Source: Progne subis subis
Lineage: Eukaryota; Chordata; Aves; Passeriformes; Hirundinidae
Direction of reading: 5' to 3'
NCBI GenBank assembly: GCA_022316685.1
Contig: JAKJHU010001063.1
Span: forward strand, 1 to 64,000
DNA length: 64,000 bases
Shown: in pieces, positions 45,475-57,349 of the stretch
Layout: each line of letters begins with the position of its first letter
Numbering within the stretch: position 1 is the first letter of the stretch
Position numbers and translations under genes: made by a program
Notes under the pieces: generated by a model
The model's input: the letters and a program-made list of their open reading frames with translations, nothing else
The model's database searches: none
Told to the model about the DNA's origin: nothing

Positions 45475-46345
45475 CCCACCTCACACCATCCCGCTGGAAG
45501 AAAAGCTGCTCCCAAAGGATGTCCTCAGCCTTCTCCAAGGGCACGGCCCATCCACGCCACAGCTGGTCCCAAGCACTTCCCCATCCAGACTGGACACTGC
45601 CTGGAAGGCTTCCTTTAGAAAAACAAACAACAAATTAAGGAAAATAGATTACAGACAAAAAGGGGAAACAAGTGAAAGATAAAAGATTTTATGTCAGTCA
45701 CAGGTTGAGGAAGGCCCAACCCCTGCATGCTAGGGAAAAACCCACCCAGGGTGAGGGAAGCCCATGCTTTCTCCTTCCCCCCTGCACTGCCCCCAAAAGT
45801 GATGGTGATCCCAAAGCAAACAAGGGGATGGAGCAGCCCAAGCCCTTCCTTGCCTGCAAAGCAAAGCAGCCGTGCACAGGTGCTGGAGTCCCACCTCTGC
45901 TCCTGCCATGGGGGTTTGTTTGTGTCGGGCTGGCTGCCCCAGCCCCAGCCCAGGGCACGGTGGGTGGTGGGGGCTGTTGGCAGGGCCAGGAGCCGACTCC
46001 CATTTCGTAACCACCCCAGCCCATGGCCCCAGCCCTGACACAAAGCAGCTGGCAGCCCACTGAAGAATCAGTTGCATCAGCCCCAGCAAAGGGGGAACCT
46101 TTGGTTCCTGGCCAGGCTGTGCAATGCCCAAATCTGGGAGCATCCCCTGTGTGTGGACTCATCTGCAAATTCACTGTGGAGCCTGGCTTTGAAGAAGGTT
46201 CCAGAATCAGAGTCCCTCATCTCCAGCTTTGTGCTGGCCAGGTCGAGGAAGAGGTTGTCATCCTTGATGTCATCCTCGCTGTCTCCAGCAGCAGCAGCCC
46301 CACCTGGTACAGCTCCTCCAGGGGCTCCTTCTCCTTCCCTGGGGG
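45475..46345 (-). pseudogene. PIM-like kinase relic with internal deletion
   Basis: Read right to left. 46345-46163 encodes KEKEPLEELYQVGLLL, like the start of a PIM kinase domain, and then jumps to EDDIKDDNLFLDLAS and SGTFFKARLHSEFAG. These correspond to the catalytic-loop (normally HRDIKDEN) and activation-segment region. The ATP-lid, alpha-C and catalytic His-Arg residues are missing, so a genomic deletion joined exon 1 to the end of the catalytic exon. The exon end at 46163 is followed by AT instead of the GT donor. 45575-45487 keeps a piece of the next exon (AVPLEKAEDILWEQLFFQR). Shared intron wording shows it is a tandem paralogue of the kinase at 46613-49052. Non-functional. Confidence 0.75.
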
Positions 46346-46612
46346 TGAGACCAGGCTCTCAGTTCTGCCCAGGGCCCCAGCTGTCAGTGAACCAGGACAA
46401 GCCAAACCAGCTGGGATGGCAGCCACCAGTGCTGGGCAGACACGCTCAGCTCCAGCACAAGGGCTGCGTGCTCCCATCTGAGGACCCCTGTGCAGTGACA
46501 CAGGCAGCAGAAAAAAGTCTGGGTTTCTTTGCTTCTGATTGCCAAGGCATGTGTGCAGCTGTTACTTACCAGGGCCCTGCATCAAAGGGTGCCTGTGGCT
46601 CTCTCCCTTCTT

Positions 46613-49052
46613 CTACAGCTGATGAATATCCTGCATCCAAGGATCAGAAGAGGTCTTCTAATGAGGCCTGTCCACGTCTAGCATGGTTAAACACCTCCTG
46701 ATCAGATCTTGGCACTCTGGGGAAAGAAACCAGAATCCGCCGGTCAGTTGGAGAAGGCTCCTGTCTGCTTTGCCCCACTATTCCCATGCCCAGGCCATGC
46801 TGGATGTGCTCAGAGCTGGGCCTAAACTTTCCCATCAATTCCCTGTTTTGGAGGAGAGCAGGAGAGCAGGACATGTGCCACCTCCTCAGCAGCTGCCAGA
46901 GCAGGATGCTCATCAGCCCGCTGCTGTCTCCCAGCACTGGTATTGCCCCCGTGCCCAGAGATGAGGATCCACCTTGAGAGAGCCGTTGTGGCAGCGAGAG
47001 CTGATGGTCCCAGCTGATGTTCTGGCCCCTCCTGAAAGGGTGCTCCCCGCAGACCATCTGGTGCAGCAGGATGCCCAGGGACCAGATGGTAGCTGGCTTG
47101 CCGTAGTACCAGCCGAACTGGGTCCATTCCGGGGGACTGTATGACGGTGTTCCTATGGAATACAGATGGAGCTCATCAGGGGGATGCTGCTGCTCCCAGA
47201 GCCTGGCCCCAGCATCCCTGGGCATGCAGGAGGCTGCCCCAGTGGCAGTGGTGTGACCTGCTGCCCTCTCACCTGGGACTTGTGGACAACCTTGGGGTTG
47301 GAAAAGAAGCCACTGGTGTTGGAAGAGGGCAGTGTAAGTTCTGGCAATGCCCAACCATGACAAGGAAAATCCCATTCAGTGCTGGGGAAAAACCATGCCT
47401 TCATCCTCCCTGCCTGCATTGCCCCAAAAACATTCTGAAGCCAAGGCAAACCAGGCAACTGGAGCAGTCCAAGCCCTTTCTCACCTGCACACCAAACTGG
47501 CTGCTGCACAGGTTCTGGCTCCACCCCTCTCTGCCACCCCACACACGGGTGTTTCTGTCAGGCTGGCTGCCCCAGTCCCAGCCCCAGTCCTGGGCAGAGT
47601 GGCTGGAAAAGGCTGCCAGCACGGCTGGAAGCTGACCCCCACCTGCCCCTGCTCAAAAGCAACTTGGCTGAAGACTCAATGCCATGACTGGCAGCAAAGG
47701 GAGAATCCCTGCTGCCACACCCAGGTTGGGTCATGAGATGTTGGGCCAGGAGATGTCCAGAACTGGGAGCACACCCTTTGTGGGCTCACCTGCAAAGTGA
47801 TGTAGGCCGTGTCTGCAGGTAGGTGCCACAGCCGAAGTCAATCAATTTGGCCTGCCCGGTGGCCAGGTCAACCAGGATGTTCTCTGGTTTGATGTCCCTG
47901 TGCAGGACCCCGCAGCTGGTGCAGTGCTGCACGGCCTCCAGCACCTGGCGGAACAGCTCCCGCGCCACCTCCTCGGACAGGAACCCCCGTGCCCGAATGA
48001 AATGCCGGAGGTCCTGACATCGTTCCGGGCGCTCCAGCACCATGATGATGTCGTTGGGGAGCTCAAGCCACTCCAGCAGCTGGGCGACACCAGGGAAGCC
48101 AGTGGAGACCTTGTGCAGCAGCACGATCTCCAGTGGTGCGCTGGTGCCGTTGGGCTGCGGGAGGAGCACGATGCCGTCAGTGGGGCTGATGCCGTGCCAG
48201 GGCTGGGGAAGCCCTCACCCAGCCCGGGATGCTCTGCACCCTGCGCTGGCCTCACGCCCGCTCTCCCTCCAGGCATCCTTGGGGCTTCCACCCTGCCGGG
48301 CCTCGGCTCATCCCCGCCCAGCACGCCCCGGCTTCTCCCGCTGGCCCCGCTCACTCACCAGCTGGTCCCAGTGCCGGACGCGGTTCCGTGGCACCCTTTT
48401 GATGGCCACCTGCAAACCAAGGGGAGCAGCGGGATGAGCTCAGCACCGCCCTGCCCAGCCCCATCCTCCATCTCCTGCGCCGCCGCCGGCCCCGCCGCTC
48501 ACCGGGGCGCCGTCCGAGAGCCGCGTCGCCGCGAAGACGCTGCCGAAGCCGCCGCGCCCCAGGAGCGACCCCACTCGGTACTGCTCCTTGAGGCCGTGCT
48601 GCGCCTTCCCTGCCGGCGAGACGCGGCTGTCAGCGCTCGGCCCGGGGCCAGGAACGGCCCCCGAGCGCCCCTCAACCGCCCCGGGCCGGGCATCCCCAGG
48701 CGTTCGCTCCTGGGGACGGGACAGCGGCGGCTCGGGGCCGGCGGCCGCGCTGCCGAGCGGCGGAGCTCGGGGGGGAAGCCGCAGCGGAGGCGGCGGGAGC
48801 GGCTGCACCGCGTGTGTCCTCTGCGGGGCCCGGGAGGAGCCGGGGCCGGGCCGGGGCCGGGGCCGGGGCCGGGGCCGAGCATGGCTCAGGCGCAGCCAAA
48901 GGGCAGCGATGCCCCCTTGGCTCCAGGCACTGATGCCCGCCCAGCATCGCCACCGCCAGTACGGCCAGAGCCGGGCGGAGGGGAGACCGCGGCGGGACGC
49001 CCGGGGGCGGGGACGGGGCAGCCCCGTGGGGCCGGGGGCGGGCTGGGGGCAT
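46613..49052 (-). pseudogene. PIM1-like serine/threonine kinase, five coding exons, frameshifted
   Basis: Canonical PIM exon structure with good splice sites. Exon 1 ends at 48503, with LKEQYRVGSLLGRGGFGSVF (glycine-rich ATP loop). Exon 2, 48409-48359 (51 bp), holds VAIK, the ATP lysine. Exon 3, 48154-47790 (365 bp), holds HRDIKPEN (catalytic loop) and DFG. Exon 4, 47152-46973 (180 bp), holds YSPPEWTQFGWYYG and WSLGILLHQMVCG. Exon 5 starts at 46716 (ECQDLIRRC). Introns are retained, so it is not a processed copy. Breaks: exon 3 is two bases short, shifting frame after DFG in the activation segment. Exon 5 has a one-base loss giving a stop after DRPH, and a two-base loss further on. The start codon is uncertain: the kinase frame stays open to 49264, while an ATG at 49052 is in another frame. 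Songbird PIM1-like kinases are a known expanded family. Confidence 0.85.
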
Positions 49053-49270
49053 GGCCCGGCCCGGCAGGGGAGAGGGAGACTGGGAGAGGAGGGGGACACC
49101 GGGAAAGGGAGACCGGGAGAGGGTGCGGGACTGCGGGAGAGTGTGGGACTGAGGGAGAGGGAGAGAAGAAGCGGGAGGGAGTCGATAAAACCACTTCTTT
49201 GGCTTATGCCGATGCTTCTGCCACTGCTGCTGCCGCTGCTGCTGCTGCTGCTGCGCTGCTGCAACTGAAG
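48740..49270. promoter_or_regulatory. G+C-rich, CpG-rich 5' region of PIM1-like gene
   Basis: Includes (GGGGCC)n-like text at 48842-48878 and a (CTG/CTT)n run at 49203-49262. No TATA box seen. Could act as a CpG-island promoter; that is inference from composition and position. Confidence 0.4.
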
Positions 49271-50011
49271 CCCTGGGGCCGTTTTTCCCTGTGTCCGTTT
49301 GTCCGTTGCCCGCTCAGCCCCGCGCCGAGCCCCGCGCTCCCCGGGGGCAGCCCCTGAGCCTGTCCAGACACGGGAACTTTGCAGTGTTGAGCCAAGACCC
49401 AGAGTCTTGACTCCTGCACGGTGGCACAGGAATCCCCTTGGCTGCTGCTGTGCATTGTCCCTGCTGAGGGTCAGACACTGTCAGAGCACATTCCCTGAAT
49501 GCACAATTTGTACCTGACCCAAGCACTGCACCTGTGTCTCCAGCATTGCTTTCCAAGAAAAACAGGGGAAGGCAAACTGATGTAGCTCATGGTATTTTAC
49601 AGTGTCTGAAATTTGCCAACTCATGGATCTTCGAGGTGAGATCCATTTGGAATTGATGGGATGGAGAAGTAGTGCAAGATGGAAAAGGGGAGCATAGAAA
49701 TAAATAGAGAAAAACATCTTGAATTTTCTTTCCATTTTCATTTCATTTCTTAAAAGTTCTTTCAGTTTCCCAGAATCTGCTCCACAATCCCGTTTGCTCT
49801 TTCCAAGAAACCTTCCTGCAGAACAGGGTGGAGCTTCTGGCACAAGATGTGCCACAACGGCAGCTTCCCTTGGCTTTCCACACTGTGCATGCAGCAGGAG
49901 TCTTGCAGCAAAGCAGGACAAATATTTAAACCTGACAACTTGTTCTTTCTTTTCCTTGTGGACTGGGGAGTTGTGCCATTGGTAAGGTTTTCATTGTTAC
50001 TGTTCTCCCCT
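49271..50011. other. Unassigned spacer
   Basis: No coding or repeat signal that I can support. Confidence 0.3.
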
Positions 50012-52530
50012 AAGAAAACAGGACAGGGTACCGGTGGTACCTACTGGGAGTCTGTTATCGTCCACCCAAGCAGGAAGAAGAAGAGCTGGACAACTTATTC
50101 TATAAGCAGCTGGAGAATGTTTCAGGATCACCAGCCCCTGTTCTTGTAGGTGACTTCAACCTGCCAGACATCTGCTGGGATCTCCATACAGCAGCAAAGA
50201 GGCAGTCCAGGAAGGTTTTGGAGTGTATGGAGAACAACCTGTTGTCACAGCTGGTGTGAGCCCACCAGGGGATGGACTATGTTAGACCTGTTGTTTGCAA
50301 ATAGAGAAGGACAGGTGGGAGATGTGGTGGTTGGAGGATGCTTGGGACAGAGTGATCAAGAAATGAGAGAGTTCTTGATATTTGGTGAAATCAGGAGGAA
50401 CATCAATAAGACTTTTACACTAAGCTTCAAGGGCAGACTTTGGCCTATTTAGGAGACTTATTCAGAGAGTTCCTTGGGAAGCAGCCTTAAAACAATGAAG
50501 TCCAGGAAGGGGGGTGCTTCAAAGCAGAGATCTTGAGTGCAGAGGAACAGACTGTGTGCTGAAAGATGAGCTGACGAGGCAAACGTCCATCCTGGATGGG
50601 CAACAGGGTTTTGAAAGACTTAGGAATAAAAAGAGGATGTACCATCTTTGGAAGGAGGGTCAGGTCTCTCAGGAGGTATTTAAGAGAGTTGCTAGGGCAT
50701 GTAGGAAAAACAGTAGGGTGGCCAAAGCTCAGTTCAAACTTAATTTGACAGCTTTTGTAAAGGATAATAAAAAATGTTTTTACAAATATATTAGAGGCAA
50801 AAGGAAGGTAAGACCAACCTTTGTTCTCTGCTGGATGTGGAGGGAACTCAGTAACTGCAGATGAGGAGAAGGCAGAAGTGCTTGATGCCTTTTTCCTCAG
50901 TTTAGTGGGAAGAGCTTGTCCCAGAACAACTGCCCTCCTGGGCTGGTAGATGGTGTCAGGGAGCAGAATGGTCCCCCTGTTATCCAGGAGGAGGCAGTCA
51001 GAGAACTGCTGAGATGCTTGGATGTTCAGAAATCTATGGGCCCAGATGGGATCCATCCCAAGGTGATGAGGGAGCTGGCAGATGAGCCTGCAAAGCTGCT
51101 CTCCATCATTTACCAACAGCCCTGGCTCACTGGTGAGGTTCCAGGTGACTGGAAGCTGGCCAATGTGCACCATTCACAAGAAGGGTGGGAAGGAGGATCC
51201 TGGTAATTAGAGGCCAGTTAGCCTGACCTCAGTACCCGGTAAGGTCATGGAGCAGTTTATATTGAGTGTCATCACACAGCACCTACAGGATGGCCAGGGT
51301 ATCAGACCCAGCCAGCATGGGTTTAGGAGGGGTAGGTCGTGTTTGACCAGCCTGCTCTCCTTTTATGACCAGGTGACCCACCTGGTGGATGTGGGAATGC
51401 TGTGGATGTTGTGTATTTGGACTTCAGCAAGGCCTTTGACACTGTCTCCCACAGCACACTCCTGGAAAAGCTGGCAGCCCACGGCTTGGACAGGAGCACT
51501 CTTTGCTGGGTTAAGAACTGGCTGCATGGCCGGGCCCAGAGAGTGGTGGGGAACGGTGCTGCATGCAGCTGGCAGCCAGTCACCAGTGGTGTTCCTCAGG
51601 GGTCTGTGCTGGGGCCAGCTCTGTTCAGGATTTTTATTGACACATGGATGAGGTAATGAGTCTTTCCTTAGCAAATTTGCAGATGACACCAAGCTGGGAG
51701 CATGTGTAGATCTGTTGGAAGGTAGGAGGGCTCTGCACTGAGACCTGGAACAGTTGGATGGTGGGCAGAGTCCAATAAGATGAAGTTTAATAAGTCAAGT
51801 GCTGAGTCCTGCATTTTGGGCACAATAACCCCCTGCAATGTTGTAGTCTGGGGACAGTGTGGCTGGACAGTGCCCAGGCAGAAAGGGCCCTGGGGCACTG
51901 ATGGACAGCAGGCTGGACATGAGCCAGCAGTGTGCCCAGGTGGCCAAGAAGGCCAATGGCACCTGGCCTGGATCAGGAATGGTGTGGCCAGCAGGAGCAG
52001 GGAGGTCATTCTTCCCCTGTACTGGCACTGGTGAGGCCACACCTGGAGTGCTGTGTCCAGTTCTGGCCCCTCAGTTTAGGAAGGACGTTGAGATGCTTGA
52101 GTGCATCCAGAGGAGGGCAACAAGGCTGGTGAAGGACTTGGAACAGAAGTCCTGTGAGGAACAGCTGAGGGAGCTCTTGTTGGTTTGCTGGAGGAGACTC
52201 AGAGGTGACCTTTTCACTCTCTACAACTTCCTGAAGGGTGGTTGTAGTCAGGTGGGGATTGGTCTCTTTCTCCAGGCAGCAACTGACAAAATGAGAGGAC
52301 ACAGTCTGAAGCTGTGTCAAGGGAAATACAGGTTGGATATTAGGAAAAAGGTGTGATAAAGTATTGGAATGATCTGCCTGGGGAGGTGGTGGCATCACCA
52401 TCCCTGCAGGTGTTTGAAAAAGTTTGGATGTACACTGTGCCATGGTTTTGTTGAGGTGTTAGGGCATGGTTGGACTCGATGATCTTGAAGATCTCTTCCA
52501 ACATAGTGATTCCATGATTCTGTCATTGTA
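50012..52530 (+). mobile_element. CR1 LINE, long 5'-truncated copy
   Basis: About 2.5 kb. Endonuclease C-terminal half first (VLVGDFNLPDICWDLH, then MLDLLFANREGQVGD), then a linker with many stops, then reverse transcriptase (SMGPDGIHPKVMRELADEPA near 51036, [20 protein letters not shown] near 51405, [19 protein letters not shown] near 51585). The catalytic FADD-type segment reads KFADDTKLG near 51675. It ends with C-terminal wording (EMLECIQRRATRLVKDLEQK near 52092) and the CR1 tail ggttggactcgatgatcttg at 52469. Multiple stops and shifts; inactive. Confidence 0.9.
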
Positions 52531-53078
52531 GGGAGTACAAGCCTGGCTGAATGCAGAGAAAGAATCTCCAGAGCCTGCAGCCAGAAGTGAGAGTTGTGTG
52601 ATAATCATTCCAACACCCATGGACATCTTCAAAGTGATCCAGACATGAAAATGGGCTGAAAGAGGGAATTTGTTTCTGTGTTCAGTTTGATGATTCTACA
52701 TCTCATGCACTTATAAATCAAGAGTACAATCAGTTCATTGGAAGCAGCAGAACAAGCTCTCAGAGCAGATGACAGAAAGAATCTGAAAAGGAGAAATGCA
52801 GGGAATGACTTGGTGAACTTGGTCTGTAAGAAGGGTCATTTTGTCCAATCATTTCCAATCCATTCCCTCAGCTTTTGTCCTTCCTAACAAGGCCATGCAT
52901 CTCAGATTTCCCATGAAATAAGAACTCTGAGCTTGTGGAACTGCCTGAAAGATGCCCTGTTCCTCTGCAGGACACTCAGGCTGAAAAAGAAGCCTGAGCC
53001 CTGTCTTGGGAAGCCTCCTCTGAGCTGGAATTTGTGCTGTGCTGGGAGAGGAGGAGGAGGAGGAGAGGGAGAATGATG
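52531..53078. other. Unassigned spacer with short (GGA)n
   Basis: (gga)n at 53047-53066. Otherwise no signal. Confidence 0.3.
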
Positions 53079-53084
53079 GGCACT

Positions 53085-53457
53085 TGTCACTGAGACACAC
53101 AAAGCAGTCACACGCAGAAAAGAGATTTTCGCAGAGGTCCTTCCGATCCAGCTCACATCCGAGAGAGCGGAGAGAAGAAATCCCTTGTTTATTTCTTACT
53201 TTTTATACATTTCTAGGTCTAGCAGAAGATTGGCTTTTTGGGGTTTCCACCTCTCAGCCTCAGTGGCCAGAACAATTGTCAGTTACAGTTGTTTTCAGGT
53301 TAGAAATAAGCAAACAAAGGACAGGATTGAAAAACAAAGAATTTGTTTATGTTACATCTGTGGGAAAAGGTAGAAAACTGCTCTAATATTCTACAGTAAC
53401 TAAAAGATCTAACTCTATTTCAAAAGGCTTTAAAAACTCAGAAAAATCAGGGTAACA
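53085..53457 (-). mobile_element. Solo LTR, class II (ERVK-like), perfect target duplication
   Basis: 373 bases, plus-strand edges tgtcactgag and gggtaaca. A perfect 6-bp target duplication ggcact lies at 53079-53084 and 53458-53463. On the minus strand TATAAAAAGT is followed closely by AATAAACAAG, as in short avian LTRs. Confidence 0.88.
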
Positions 53458-53463
53458 GGCACT

Positions 53464-54600
53464 GTGTGTCAGGAGCAGGAGGTTTGGGCCGCAGGACATT
53501 CCGCCTGTGCCGCTGCCCCGCAATCGGCGGCCGTGCCCGGGGCTCTGGGCCTGGCCCCGCGTGCGCTGAGCTCCCGACACTGCGGGAGCTCCCCGGGCTG
53601 GGCTCAGGTTCTGCTGGGACTGGGCAGCAGGCTGGGCTCCAACTGGGATCAGCAGCAGCTGGAAATACCTCTGGGCATCTCCACTTTGTGCTGCTGCTCG
53701 GAAGCAACGATGAAGCGAGTTGAGAAGTTCTCATTTTTTTTTCCTCTTCTGGTGGATTTTTTCATTTTATTTTTCACTCCAGAGGCAAATTCTGTGATGA
53801 CCTCTGTGAGTTGATTCTATTTCAGCAGCAACAGCAACAGGGCTGTGTTTGAGCACTGCAAATGTGGCCTGTGTGTCTTTAATTCTCCTCAACTTTGAGC
53901 TCAGGGACCTGTGAACATTTGGAGATCTGCTACTCATGATGCCAGAGTTCCCCATCACAAAGGCACTCTGGGTGGCACCAATCAAAAAATTGCAGTTTTA
54001 CAGATAAAATTCAAGTGGCAAGCAGAAGAGGGGCAACAGCAGTCATGATCTACAATTCCCAAGTCAAAGGCAGCAGCAGCCTCCTGCTGTCACCTCAGGG
54101 TGCGTAAAACAGTGCTGAAAACAGCGCTGGAACCCGATCCTTTCTTTCTCTGGAGGCTGGCTCAGGGCAGCACAGCCGGGCCCTGAGGAATCAGGGCTGT
54201 TTGTGGGTGATTGTCGCTCTACTCCAGAATTCAGCTGGAAAATCCCCTGGGAAGCCGAGGCAGGAGCAGGTGGGAAGGGGCCGGCGCTGCTGCTGCTCCT
54301 GCCCGGGAGCCCCGGCTGGGCCGGGCCGGCGCCCGCTGCGCTGCGGCTCCTGCTGCTGCCAGAGCCGGGCGGGACTCGGGCACAGGGAATGGACACGGGG
54401 GGACAGCAAAGGCCTGGGCGGCTGCAGGGATGTTCGCGCTGGGGCCAGCGCCAGCACACAGCTTCAGCCGCAATGAACCCCGAGGGGAACGCTGGGGAAA
54501 GGCTCCATTTCAGCCTTTCTTTACTCATGGCTGTGAAGGGACTGTGAGGGGCACTGAGGGGCCATGAGGGGGACAAGGGTCTCTGAGAGGCTGTGAGAGG
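53464..54600. other. G+C-rich, CpG-containing DNA without assigned gene
   Basis: Two CpG-rich patches, about 53490-53600 and 54280-54480. Frames open in several phases, no domain. Either patch could be a decayed promoter island. Confidence 0.35.
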
Positions 54601-54607
54601 CCAGGCA

Positions 54608-54800
54608 CTTCATGGAACCAAGGGTCCATTATGACACTACAGAACCAAGGAGATTCCTGTTGACAGTACAGAACCTCATGGAACCAAGGGGCCACTGTGG
54701 CACAGCAAGGCCTTGTGGAACCAAAGAGACCATGGTGACACTACAGAACCTCATGGATCAAAGGGTCCCTTGTGACACTGCAGAACCAAGGAGAATGTTG
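54608..54800. repeat. TGTCACAATGG minisatellite, locus 6 (reversed)
   Basis: Units read cctcatggaaccaaggggcc and actgtggca/tgacac on plus, the reverse complement of the family at the other five loci. Confidence 0.85.
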
Positions 54801-54989
54801 TTGGCAGTACAAAAGCACCAGCACCTGGAATGGGGCTGTGGCCTTGGGCATCAGATGTCCAAATGCCTCAGCTGGTGAGACTGGAATCCAGGGAAAGCTG
54901 CTGAGCAGGTGAGTGTCTGAGCACAGCTGCTGCAGCGATCCATGTACAGGTATGACTATGGAATGGGATAGACCAGACCAGGATAGTCC

Positions 54990-55270
54990 CGTTGGGAATG
55001 ATCTGCAGTTCAGAGCAGGATGATGGTCTGGTCCAAGTGCCTGACCCCTCCAGGGCTGACCAAAAGTGAAAGCAGTCATTAAGGGCACTGTCCAAATGTC
55101 TCTTAAACACTGACAGCCTTGGGGCATCAACCACCTCTCCAGGGAGCCTGTGCAGTGTTTGAGCACCCTCTCAGGAAAGAAACACTTTCTCCTGTGCAGT
55201 CTAAACCATCCCTGGTACAGCTTTGACCCATTCTCCCACGTTCCATCCCAGGATATGAGGGAGAAGAGAA
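54990..55270 (-). mobile_element. CR1 LINE 3' region
   Basis: Antisense of CR1 tail: gggcactgtccaaatgtctc, ttaaacactgacagccttgg, ccacctctccagggagcctg and agtgtttgagcaccctctca. Confidence 0.85.
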
Positions 55271-55639
55271 AGGGAAATGCAGCGCAGAGCCAGGGGGCAG
55301 CGAGATGGGAGTGTGCAGCTTGCAGGGACACAGCAGCAGCTGTGGGACAGCGCAGGACAAGCTGTGCTGGACATGGCCAAGGGCCCTGGCAGGGCTGGCA
55401 GTGGCCAGGAGAAGCCAAGTCTTGGTGCCCTGGGGCACTGCAGGGTCTGTGCCACCAAGGGCTGTGAGGAGACACCTTGTCCTGAGGCCCTGGGGCCTCC
55501 TGGCACAGCCCCAGCAAGGCTGGGCACTGTCAGCCCCTTGTGCTGCCCTCAGCATCCCCCCACATCCCAGTGGCCTCAGGGATCTGCTGGGACCAGTCCC
55601 TGGGAGCCTTGGGCAGGAATGGCCCTGGGGGGCTCCTGA
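55270..55639 (+). repeat. G+C-rich dispersed module, copy 2
   Basis: Same order as 25540-25880: cttgcagggacacagcagca, gggacagcgcagg-like text, ctgccctcagcatcccccca and catcccagtggcc. Confidence 0.5.
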
Positions 55640-56160
55640 ATGCTCCCAGGGACTGCAGGTTCTCCAAAGGACTTTGGGTTTTGCTTTGGCCTGGGAGTCT
55701 CTGAGGGGTTTGTGCAATCATGGCCTCCAATTATCTGCTGTAATTACTCCCTGGAGATGTTTTGTCAGTAACAACACTCAGTGGGGCTCATTAATGCCTC
55801 AAAGTACTCAAGAGTCATTAAAGTACTAGTTCTTGACACTGAATCCCTGAGAGGTTTGTGCAGTCATGGCCTCCAATTATCCAATATTTAATGAGTCCCT
55901 AGAGAGGCTTTGTATTGACACTCAGCAGGGCTCATTCATGCTCTGTAATACTCTAGGTTTTTTAAGGTACTTTGGGTTTTCCTTTCCACACTGAGTCTCT
56001 GAGAGCTTTTTGGGCAATCATGGCCTCCAATTCTCCTCCAAGGAGTACATGAGGAGCCTGTGTTGGGGATGGACCTCAGTGGGACCCATGAATGCTGTGA
56101 GACACTTTGGGTTTTTCCTGTAACTTGAACTGCTGGAAAGGTTTGTGCAATCTCCTCTCA
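55640..56160. repeat. ~150-bp tandem repeat
   Basis: Three to four diverged units. The core tttgtgcaatcatggcctcc, aattat recurs at about 55701, 55847 and 55999, and a partial unit follows near 56130. Units also share ctttgggttttgctttgg. Confidence 0.8.
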
Positions 56161-56819
56161 GGCCCTGAGGGCTCAGCACCAAATGCACCACGGGGCTCCT
56201 TGGGATCAAGCAAGTCCTGACAAACCATGGCTGTGCCTTGATTTCCCTCTGGTCTGGTGCAGTTCATTAGGAATGTTTTCTACAACAGTTATGGAGCAAG
56301 ATTTCAAAGAGCTTCTAAGAAATACACATTCCTGTTATAAAAGGTGTGTTGTATTACTGTTATCTCTAGAGAAGAGGTGATTGCAGCATTCTGTGATTGA
56401 TATTGATCCAGGGTCTCTCCTCAGGAAGTCTGACCTGGTCACAGAAGCTGTGCCTTGAGATCTGACCCAGTTTGGACAACTTTGCTGCACATTCCCCAAG
56501 CCCATCCTGTCTGACCTCACTCACCTGGGACCTGCTTTCCTTGGAGAGCTGCCTGCACTCAGGCAAAAAGGGGTTTTTTTTTTTGAAGGAATGTAAACCT
56601 CCTAATTTTCCCCACTGGAAACAGACACACTCCTCAAGTGTGTGCCAGCCCAAGGTACCACCAAAACCACTGCAGTCGTGCCCTGGGCCAGCTGTGAGGG
56701 TGGATCATCATCACAACCTGCCCTGGGCCACTGCAAGGGTCTGTGGCCATGGACACTGCACTGACCCCACTGCTGGGTTTGGGTGCCACAGCAACTGTGA
56801 GCAGTTCAAGTTTCCTTGG
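56161..56819. other. Unassigned spacer
   Basis: No recognised element. A run of 10 T lies at about 56573-56583. Confidence 0.3.
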
Positions 56820-57330
56820 AAACACTGGGGAGGACTGGGACACACTGGGAGACACTGGGAACGCTGTGGGAGACACTGGGACATACTGGGAGTGATACTG
56901 GGGTGGACTGGGACAACCTGGGAACACCGGGAATGCTGAGGGGGAATCTGGGCAGACTGGGATGGACTGTGGGGGTAGACTGAGACATACTGGGACACAC
57001 TGGGAGTGATACTGGGGCCATACTGAGACATACTGGGGGTACTGTGAGTGATACTGGGGGATACTGGGGACACACTGGGGACACTGGAACACTGTGGACA
57101 ATCCAGGGGACACAGGGGTGTACTTTGGAATGATACTGGGGGGAACTGGAAGGTAATGGAAGTGAACTCAAGTGTATTGGAGGGACTGGCAGCACTTGGA
57201 GGGCCTGGAGGGGCACTGGGGTTTTAGTTGGCTTTACTGGGGATGAAATATGCTGTACTGGGTGGGACTGGAAGGGCACTGTATATGTACTGGGCTGTAC
57301 TGGGGATAACCTGGGCTGGAGTGGAAGAGA
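56820..57330. repeat. ACTGGGA-rich minisatellite
   Basis: Irregular tandem units of 10-25 bases built on actgggaca, actgggag and tgatactgggg. Common type in G+C-rich bird DNA. Confidence 0.85.
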
Positions 57331-57349
57331 CTGGAGGGATTGAATGAGC

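Noticed and set aside
47900..49357. 485-codon plus-strand frame
   Set aside because: Antisense of the PIM1-like exons and their CpG-rich 5' region; low-complexity translation.
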